Of a stretch of 64,000 nucleotides of DNA, positions 55,677 through 64,000 are shown one piece after another. Below the pieces are notes generated by a model that did not search any database, was not told where the DNA came from, and worked only from the letters and a program-made list of their open reading frames with translations. Every line of letters begins with the position of its first letter. The first letter of the stretch is position 1. Source of the DNA: Phoebastria nigripes (taxonomy: Eukaryota; Chordata; Aves; Procellariiformes; Diomedeidae); the NCBI GenBank assembly GCA_035582835.1, contig JAYKAV010001278.1, forward strand, positions 186,001-250,000, read 5' to 3'. The translations under genes were made by a program, and so were the position numbers.

Positions 55677-55684
55677 CTATCTGT

Positions 55685-55692
55685 CTTTATTC
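55685..55692 (-). promoter_or_regulatory. ZCCHC24: TATA-like element upstream of ZCCHC24
   Basis: Read on the minus strand this is GAATAAAG, the only AT-rich octamer within a strongly GC-rich promoter, about 300 bp upstream of the ATG. If it works as a weak TATA box, transcription would start near 55655 and leave a 5'UTR of roughly 270 nt. Many CpG-island promoters work without a TATA box, so this is tentative. Confidence 0.35.
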
Positions 55693-55853
55693 CCACTCCC
55701 GCAGGCAGCGGCGGGGAGGGGCTGCCGGCGCTCCGGCCGCGGCGCCGCGCCCCCATAGGCCTCCCGCCCGCCGCGGGGGTGCGGGGGGCGGCCGCGCTGC
55801 TGGATGCACGGGCGCCCCGGCGCCGCTCCGCCCCCCGCCCTGCCCGGCTGCCT

Positions 55854-55889
55854 GCGTGTGTGTGCGTGCGTGTCTGTGTGCGTGTGTGC
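55854..55889. repeat. GT/CA microsatellite inside the CpG island
   Basis: An imperfect run of GT dinucleotides interrupted by GC, of the form TGTGCGTGCGTGTCTGTGTG. Alternating purine-pyrimidine tracts like this can adopt Z-DNA and often vary in length. It lies about 480-510 bp upstream of the ZCCHC24 start codon. Confidence 0.85.
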
Positions 55890-55897
55890 CGGCGGAG

Positions 55898-55938
55898 GTC
55901 CCCGGGCCGCTGGCCGGGGGTGTCCCCGGGCCGCTGGC
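55898..55938. repeat. 24-bp tandem duplication in the CpG island
   Basis: The 17-mer GTCCCCGGGCCGCTGGC occurs at 55898-55914 and again at 55922-55938, giving a 24-bp period. The copies are identical, so the duplication looks recent or is maintained. Each copy contains CCCGGG and a GC-rich core. Confidence 0.85.
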
Positions 55939-58900
55939 GACTTGCCCGCCTGGTTTGCGCCGGCTCGCTCCCTGGGCTTCCTTTTCCTCCTTCCTGAAGG
56001 TTTTTACGCCAAACACGCGCAAAGCCCTTCCGAGGCTGCTCGCCGGGCCGTTTCGGTGTTGTTTTTAACTTCGCAAGTTTTGCTCGGTATCTAGCCCGCC
56101 CTCCCTTCTCACTCTCATTTCTGTTTCTTGCCGGTGCTAGGAGCTCATCGTAATCTGAGGTTCCTTCTCGTTAAATCTCTGTCAGAGCCCCAGGTTTACG
56201 AAGGCTTGCTTGGTCACTGAGGTTGTGCCAAGCCTTGCAGAGTTAGGGTTTCCCAAATAAGGCAGGCAAGCGGCGACCTTCCCTTTGAAATCCATCTAGG
56301 TAGCCCTGGCGCAGGCTCTTGGGGAGCCTGGCTGTGGTGGGATACACTGGAGTTAAAGCTGAGTAGGCCTTTTAAGGAGTCGGTAGCACAAAAGAGGATG
56401 ATGAATGATTCTCCTTTTAGGAAGGAGCCTGAGTGGGTAAGCTGGTAATTACAATTCATAAACTCTTCCCTGCGATGAGTGGAGTGGAGCAGGGCAGCTA
56501 TTTCTCGCCTTGGTACAAACACTGTAGCAATCAAACTAGGAGTTTTCTTTTTAGAACCAAAGGAACTCCCAGGAGGTAACTTAAAAACTCGAGCAAAGCT
56601 CCTTGTGCTCTTTCCTGAGTGACAGGAGGCTAAAAATTAATGTGTCTTCCTAGGATGGTCTTGGAAAAAAAATGCCTGCCTTACTTAGATAACAGAAGAA
56701 ATCTGACCTTTGAAACATCAAAGTTGGCATCTGGGTTTGCCATAATGAGCCATATGTCTCTGCTAAGATCGAAGAAAAATCGCTGTTCTGAAAAGGTATG
56801 GTTACAAGCAATAGAAAATGCAGGTCAGTGTATGCACAGTAGAAAATGGTATTAAATTGTCAGCTGCAAACAACAAAGATGGATGCATTTTACTTTTGAG
56901 AGCAGGTAGTTAAGGCAGCACAGCTATCTGCTTGCAGGAATTTAAGTGAAGGTGAAGATTGTAACTTTCCAGAACTGCAAGGAGAGGTAAAGTTTGGAAC
57001 AGCTGAATCAAACTGAACTCCTTTAGTGGTGCTAATACTTTTTTTTAAATGACAAAGTCCTTGCAGCATGAATGCAGCTTGCTCATTTGTAAGCTGTCTT
57101 GGTTTACAAGCCTTTTGGAGCACATCTAAACATGTGCCTATCAGCACGAAGAAGGAACAAACTACGCTAGTGTAAAGGGTCTCCGCAACTACCCACAGCA
57201 TAGATCATAGTAACAGAAGAATTAAATCAAATTGCATCCCAAACTCAAACAGTTGCATAGTGTTTTAAAGAAGCAAAAAGGTAAATGAGGCTTAGTGACT
57301 TACTAAATTGTGGAGGAGGATTTTCCATGATTTGCTGGTAAAAGGAAAAAGAACAAGAAATACAGATCACATCTGAGGAACTTGCCTTTCTGGCAGATGG
57401 TGATAGTAAAGTCAGGATATGGTAGAAAGTCTAGGAGGGGGAACTGGGCTGAAGTTGCTTCTTTTGTTGTTGTGGAGTTTTTTGTAGGCATGCTAATTCC
57501 TTCCTTAAAGACAATTTCTATTCTTATCACTTCTCTCTTTTACTTGATAAATTAAAACAAAATGTGTGTATTTTTATTTGACAGTTCCACTGTTCACTCT
57601 GTTCAGTAAGATGCTGTGAAGCAAATGGGAGTTCTGAACAAGCAGAAAAGATAACATAACAGGGTTCTTGTAGTAATAGAGGTCAAAATATAGAGTGGCT
57701 GAGGTGATACAATGTTTTGGATGAAGAGTATGTGGTATGTTTTGATACTTTTTTTTCCAAACTGAACATAGCCCTCATTGTGATCGGTTGGTTTGATTGC
57801 TTTAGTTAGACAACGCAGTACAGATTGCAGCGGGGCAAGGGAAGGCAGAGTTAAGTGCGTTTATTACAGCAGCTGCATTCAGAGGTGCAGCAACCCCCTA
57901 TGATGTTAGGGACACCATGCGTTCCACCAGATGCATTTGAACGTTGAAAGGTTTTGGCTGTAACTTCCCCTTGATAGTAGCCCTGGTGGCTTCTAGTAAC
58001 CATGCAGAGGAATAAGTGAATTGAATAGATGCTTTATTTAGCCTATCAAGAAAGGGAAAAGTTGCAAATGCCTCCGCTATGAATAGCTTAACTAGAGAGC
58101 ACCCACACTTTGAGATTCAGTTGTTATCCTGGTCTTCTGCTGCAGTTTCTTCTGGAAAACAGTTTCTAGGCAGTTCCCCTCCCTTTCTGGACTTAATACT
58201 GCTCTTAGCTTAGCAAAATGCTGCTACCATGTTTGCTACAGTCCAGTTATGTTCAAGATAGTGATTTTTTTTCCTTGTAAGTCCTCTCCTTCTTCATCTC
58301 TAGAAGTCATAGATTAGTGCGGAGAAGATTGGTACAAATGGTCTGTTTAGCAGATACATTGCAGTAGAGGAAAAAAAAGTTGTCAAGATCAATTGCATCT
58401 GTTGTCCTTTGAGATATTTGAGACAAAACTGTCCAATGAGACAGTCCAATGGCTGCAAGATGTCTTCAGGACATGTGCACAGTTCCTGTTGATTACGTTG
58501 GGGTGGAGTATAAGTGATGTCAACTGTATGGATTATGCATCAGTCTTACAGTGCTGAAACAGTTATTTATTTATCCTCCTGGTTTTACTCATGAGTAGTG
58601 CTAATGAAGAAAAAAAACAACTGGAACTGTAACATGAAACTTTAAATAATCTGAGTGGCTTAAGTGACTTGGAAAATAGAAGCCTTGAAACAGGTCAAAG
58701 GCAAACACAGAGATAGGATCCAGCATCTTCAGTCCTATTCCCTAGGTAGTGGGTGACCATGTAATTTATTCAAAATGACCTTATACTGCTTACTCAGCCT
58801 GTCCCCTTAGTGAGCTGGGCCTCTTGCGGCTGCTCTCTTCCCAAGGCATCTTTGCAAGAGTGAGGAACATAATTTTCCTCTTCTGGCAAGGACTTGTTGT

Positions 58901-60176
58901 TTCATAATCTAACGTAGTTATATTCCTGCTTTCAGTGTCTGTACCTTTAGATGATGTCAGCCTTTAAACTACATATGTGATTTTTTTAAAAAAANTTTTT
59001 TATAATACTCCATATTTTAAAAACGAGTGTGCCCTAATAGCAAATATCCTGGATTCTCATGCTTTTAAAGGTGTGTTGGTCTGAACTGCTGTCGTCTTAG
59101 TCTACTTCTAGATTAGATGGGGCTCTGAAAGAAAAATAGAATGAATACCCAAAACTGCCAATAAGACTAGAGAAAACAGGTAACTTGAACCCACCACTGT
59201 ATCCTCTGGTTTCTGTAATCGGGATATACGTAATGCAATGGGCCGTTCAGTTGCAGTGTAGCTGGAGTATTCCAAGTGAATGTTTTTCATACGCTGCAGC
59301 AGAGATTCTTATCTTATTATGAAATAATTTAGCTATGCGGTGGAAACAGTGTGTAAGCGCTCTTCAAATTATGAGAAGACATTTCAGCAGAGTTGTAAAC
59401 TGTAAAAGTACATCTGCATGTGGCATTTCTGAGTTATGGACATTACAGCCGCTTGTCCTTGCTACGTAGGTACAACAGTTCTGCTGCCAGCAGTGAAACA
59501 TAGCATAAACCAAAGTTTGTGAAAGCCAGTCTAGGAAATGCGTGTGCTTGTGTATGTTACACCACCTATTTTTGCACTTATCTAAAGGCTCATCTGCAAC
59601 CTAGTGCTCAGGTACAAAAGTCAAAATTCCTGTTTTCTTCCTCTAAGCTACTCTTNCTCCTATAGCTTTGACATAGAAAATTCTGGAAATGGGTGAATGT
59701 GAATTTATAGCTCATTCATATTAGAATTTTGGTAAATATATACCATAGGCATTAATGATTTGCTGTGGGTAGTGTGTGAAGCACAATTCCTGCAAGGCTG
59801 TCTCAAACCACTAAGTGGGTAATTGGTGTAACAGATCCTCTTGGAGCACACAGGTTTTGCACCTGNCCAGTTTATGGTTTCAGGTCCTGGAGCCTCCTCA
59901 CTTGCTCTATGTTAAGATGTCCGTGCATTGCTGAGTAATTGCATGAAAGATGTCCTGGATATGAGTAGCTGTGTGAGAAATACTAGTTTGACTTTTGCAT
60001 TGTTTTGTAAAGCTTCCTGCAAACTCTTCAGCTGCAGCACAGGCTTCCGAAGCATTCTGTTATTTTGGTTTTAAAAGACAGTAGCTCCTTGTCTCTAGTA
60101 CTGATCTAAAAGTTCAGCATCCCTGTCCAAAATAGTAACTGAGGCATCTTATGCTTTTTTCTCTTGCTTGATGCAG

Positions 60177-60341
60177 GAATCCAAGAGAGGGAGTCCAAGG
60201 AAGAGGGCAGAGCAGAGGAGCAGGGCCAGCAGCGGTTAGGGAGAGGAGAAGCGGGTGCAGGGGCAGCCCATCTGCCTTACCTGGAAGTGTCTGCCTTGGA
60301 ACCGCTGCTGATGCTGGCTTCACCAGCCAAAGAAACAGCAG
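60177..60341 (+). other. Candidate internal exon upstream of and divergent from ZCCHC24
   Basis: A 165-bp segment with convincing exon signals on the plus strand. It is preceded by a pyrimidine tract ending GCTTGATGCAG at 60176 and followed by ACAGCAG|GTGAGTGG. The interior is purine-rich and resembles exonic splicing enhancers. One frame is open throughout, in phase 1 at both ends, and would encode 55 residues with an acidic and Gln-rich first half and a hydrophobic second half; I recognise no domain. It could be an exon of a divergent lncRNA or of an unrecognised gene, or it could be a chance match. No partner exon was identified, so function is unassigned. Confidence 0.35.
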
Positions 60342-61494
60342 GTGAGTGGGGAGGCCCGGGGAGTTACTGTCACCTGGGAATCCCTCTAACCTGCCTTATG
60401 CTGTAGGACACCCTTTACTGAGGGCATTTCTTAAATGTCCTCAGTGTTTTGTAACTGGCTACCAAATGAAGAAGATAGGTGCTGCCTATGGAGCCCCTTA
60501 AAGACATTGGTGTTAAAGCATGCAGTAAAAATACTCAAACAACTGCCTGAGGAGGGAAAGGATGACTCTCTATTTGATTTTTTTGAAATGTGTGGAGGGT
60601 TTTATTTGTACCTTTTTGTGCATGCCTTTACTGAGTATGGTGTCTCTGCCCATCTGCTTCTCTCATTAAATCCATGGTACAGCAAGCTCCAGGAGCCAGA
60701 TATAGTACCTAATTGTTTGCCACTACTTCTCCATGCTTCCCTGGGAGCACCACCAGATTCTTTCTTCCAATAACTATAAACCCTCCGAGTTTGCTTGCTG
60801 AGGTAGAACAAGGCTTTAAGAAAATAAGTTAGTGCAATTGCAGAAGAGAAAAGAGAATGACAGAGATAAAGATAAATGAACTGATGATTAGTGGATGGCA
60901 CAGGTCATAGTGGTTAATAGATGAAGAGGACAAGCGGGGACTGGTGGGACCTGTGAACAGAGTGGCTGTGGTGGGATTGGAAGCTGGGATTGTATCTACA
61001 ATTAGCTTTTGATTAATGGGTTATTTGACTGCTTTTTGTGGAAGTACTGATTGTCCTTAAGTCAGCTCAGGTCTGGAAGCAGTATTTTATTCATGGTATG
61101 GGAATCTGCTTGCACCACAGTCACAGAGAATATCGCTACTGCCTGCTTCAACATTGCACTCTCACTGATTTCTTCTTAATGCCTTCTTTACATACCCAGG
61201 ATTATCTGTGGGTTTGCTTGTTCTGTTTTATCCCCGCTTTCCATTAGGCTGGATAACAGAATGAGTATTTCATTTGTTCACAAGTATATGCATCTTATCC
61301 ATTCTGAGTTGCAGGGCCATGTTGATTCTAGAGCAGGCATTTCTCTTATTTAGCACTAACCCTGTTGCAGGAAAGTGTGTTTCCTGGGTACTTCAAGTTG
61401 ACACATTATTTATATCAGAACTGGAAAGTCTCCAAGGAGGTTTTAGGCAGTCCTTTACATGAAAGGAATGAACTGCAGATGCCTGAAGACAAGA

Positions 61495-61512
61495 TTTTTT
61501 TTTTTTTTTTTT
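61495..61512. repeat. T18 homopolymer
   Basis: A run of 18 T in the upstream flank, followed by AATTTGTTATTTTTTTC. It is a simple repeat with no identified element attached. Confidence 0.85.
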
Positions 61513-64000
61513 AATTTGTTATTTTTTTCATGTCCTGAAACTTGGACCTTTGTCTCACATGAGGGCTCAATTTTTGCCTTGGTCAGCACAGCTCACATGC
61601 CTATGAAATTCTCTGGGATCATCTAGAACTTGTCTTATATATCATCTGGTTTTGAGTTGTCTGATGCAGGCAATGCGGTGACAGTAAGTACCAATCCATT
61701 TACAGTTCTGGACAGGAAGCAGCTGTCACCTAGTACCATCCCATCAAGGGCCTAAAAGTCATCAGCTTTTATAACAGATACGTGTTTTACATGTTTTGGA
61801 TCAGACTTACTACATCAGTTCTGGTGTACGGTTTTATGAGAACAATGATATTGGTGCAGGCATAAATATGGACTAAGCTACTCTAGTATAAAACTTTTCA
61901 TATATGTACATTTATTGATTATAGATAAAAATCACGGTGATACTACGCGTTAGCACTGCTGATGGAACGATAAAACCTCTACTTAAAAACATTAAAATAT
62001 GTCATCTTCCTTCTTAAGCCAGGCTGGTTTTGCAGCTCAAGTAATGCAATTGGTGAACATAATACTTTTTCTCAAATATGTCTTGTCAGTAAAAGCACTG
62101 TAGTCCAATCTCTATGTACTATAGTCCAATCACTCACCAGGAAAAAGAAAAGATTCACAAAGAAAAAAAGCGCTATTCCAAAGCCCGTGTACAAACAGAG
62201 TTCTTGGTATAGAGTTGCTTGTCCCTGATCAAATTCACATTCATGTTAGCCCTGTTTAATTCAACCAAAAGAAAAATGTGAACTTCTGGCAAGACATGTT
62301 TTCTTTGTTTTTTCAATACAATCCTTAATAAGAAAGATGAAGTTATGGTGGAGATTACAGTAAATAAACGAACCCGAATGGTATAGGTACTCATGCTTTA
62401 GGGAAAAACATACTCCACTCTTTTGGTGTAAAACTGGAATGTTTTGAGTAATGCTATTCTTCTGGAATTTTTTCTTGCCTGCTAACCTGAAACTTTATTT
62501 TTACTCTCCATGTTGGTCTAGACATAACTGCAGACCCTTACAATGCACCTCCTAAGCTAAGACTGGTACCAGCCCACAAGTACTGACCTGACCCTTTCCC
62601 ATTTAGTGAGGCAAGTAGCTTCTTCTCATTTAAAGGGCTGAACAAGCCTACTAGTGTCTCCATCTTAAACTTAGCTGTTAATTTGAAGGTGTTAACATGT
62701 ACCACCTGGTCATGTGAGGATGGGATTAGCCAAGGGTATCTTTAACACTAATAACTTGCTGAATGAAAAGTAAAAATGAAAGCTGAGGAAGTCTGCAAGG
62801 GTGTAATTGCTCCAAAATTAACTTTCCAGTGTTTTTACCNTATGGAATGTCATATTTGCTAGGAAATGTGACCAGCCAATGAACAGATTATGTATTTTTT
62901 GACAAACTAGTGAAAAAAAGTGCAGAGTTTATTTCCCCACTTTTAGTACTGATTGCACTTCGTTTTCTTCCACTTGTCTCAGCCCAAGCTGTAGGCCATG
63001 GCCAGCTACAGAGCATGTATGTGACTGTGTAGCTACAGAAACATGTTCTCCAACTGACATGTGTCCACCTTGCTGTTTCTGCCACAATATCCCTGTCACT
63101 GTAAAACACTGAGTGTAAAACACTCTGCCCCATCAACGCTGTCAGAGACACTCCTTAGAAGTACATCAAAACTAAATTGCTAGGTAGATAAGGACATTGA
63201 GAAATGGGTGGATGTCCCAGTATAATCCTAACGCTCGCCTTACAAACCGTAGCAAAAGGTCTTGCACGTTTTTACACTGGGAAAATATAAAGGATAAGTA
63301 TAGAAAATCACAGTTTAAATCTTTTTGTGATGGCTTCCCTCTACACTGGTTGCCTTTTATGCCTCCAGGTGGAACATCTTTCAGGAAAGTGGCTTCAGCT
63401 TACCAGCACAAATGCCATTCTGGTGATGTCAAAGGTACTGCATGTTCCTGCCATTGCCAAATTCCAGCTTCGCTAATGGCATAGTTAAGTATTGCGTTCA
63501 CCAAAAATACTTTTCCCATCCTTGAGCAAAGATTTTAATAAATGAACGCAACAGCAAAATTTTATTCAGCAAAAATTTATCCAGTTCTGGGGAGAAATAC
63601 AACAGTACTTGAGCATACGGAACTATTTCTGTTAAATTCTTTTTGAATTGGTGAAAAACCTCATACAAAATACTCTGTCTTCACTGACAATATTTGCACA
63701 GAAAAACCTAAATTAAAATCAAACATGTTGAGTCTCTGGGTCCCAAAAAACAGCTAGATTTTTCAAAAAGCAAAAAAGTTGAAGTTTTAGTTAGTATTTA
63801 TTTATTTTACGTGTGTGGAATATGCAATTTGTTTACTACCACTTCTAGTACATATGAAATTACTGAACCTTCTCTCTTTATCTGTAGCTTGTTTTTACTT
63901 AGTTGCTAATGTATTTTGAATGAAGGATATGGTGATGAGTGGGAGTTCAACTGCTGTTAAATAGTCTGCGTTCATCTCCCCTTTCTTGGGTTCAGAGAAA

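Larger units (their letters stand above)
56101..64000. other. Upstream flank of ZCCHC24, no recognised gene
   Basis: AT-rich noncoding sequence to the right of the promoter island. Apart from the candidate exon at 60177-60341 I found no recognisable coding exon. A frame of about 112 codons at 60435-60773 matches nothing I know and is probably chance. An 18-nt T-run lies at 61495-61512, and single Ns occur at 58995, 59656, 59866 and 62840. No clear CR1 fragment was seen here. Confidence 0.6.

Noticed and set aside
60435..60773. 112-codon plus-strand frame beginning with ATG, just right of the candidate exon
   Set aside because: It starts about 90 bp after the candidate exon's donor, has no in-frame link to it, and shows no recognised domain.

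Overview
The window is vertebrate nuclear DNA and almost certainly avian, or at least sauropsid. It has one spliced, well-conserved gene and a low repeat load. Its recognisable interspersed repeats are CR1 retroposon fragments with the bird-style 3' end, plus a few eroded MIR-like and other ancient sauropsid repeats. I see no prokaryotic features, no intact transposon, no CRISPR array and no recognisable tRNA or rRNA gene.

The one gene I can name is ZCCHC24 (zinc finger CCHC-type containing 24), on the minus strand. Exon 1 (coding part 55143-55382) lies in a CpG island at about 54640-56100 that serves as the promoter. Exon 2 (37611-37811) carries a CX2CX4HX4C zinc knuckle. Both junctions are canonical and in phase 0, and together the exons give the first 147 residues of a protein that is usually about 240 residues. 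I looked for the remaining C-terminal coding part on the minus strand below 37600 and did not see it. I infer that it lies beyond coordinate 1 and that 1-37610 is intron 2. Intron 1 is 37812-55142.

The right-hand part (about 56100-64000) is upstream flank. It holds one candidate plus-strand exon with good splice signals (60177-60341), which could belong to a divergent noncoding transcript or an unrecognised gene. The introns hold CR1 fragments (19350-19620, 28995-29205, 35461-35740), MIR-like copies (10562-10682, 11545-11742), older sauropsid repeats (7283-7350, 21140-21320, 54115-54520), several simple-sequence tracts, two isolated CpG-rich patches (14555-14760, 17895-17985) and a pair of adjacent palindromes (36732-36769) that may be regulatory.

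Nothing here amounts to a new biological system. The observations most worth checking are the candidate exon, the CpG patches, the palindrome pair and the homopolymer tracts where the assembly looks unreliable.
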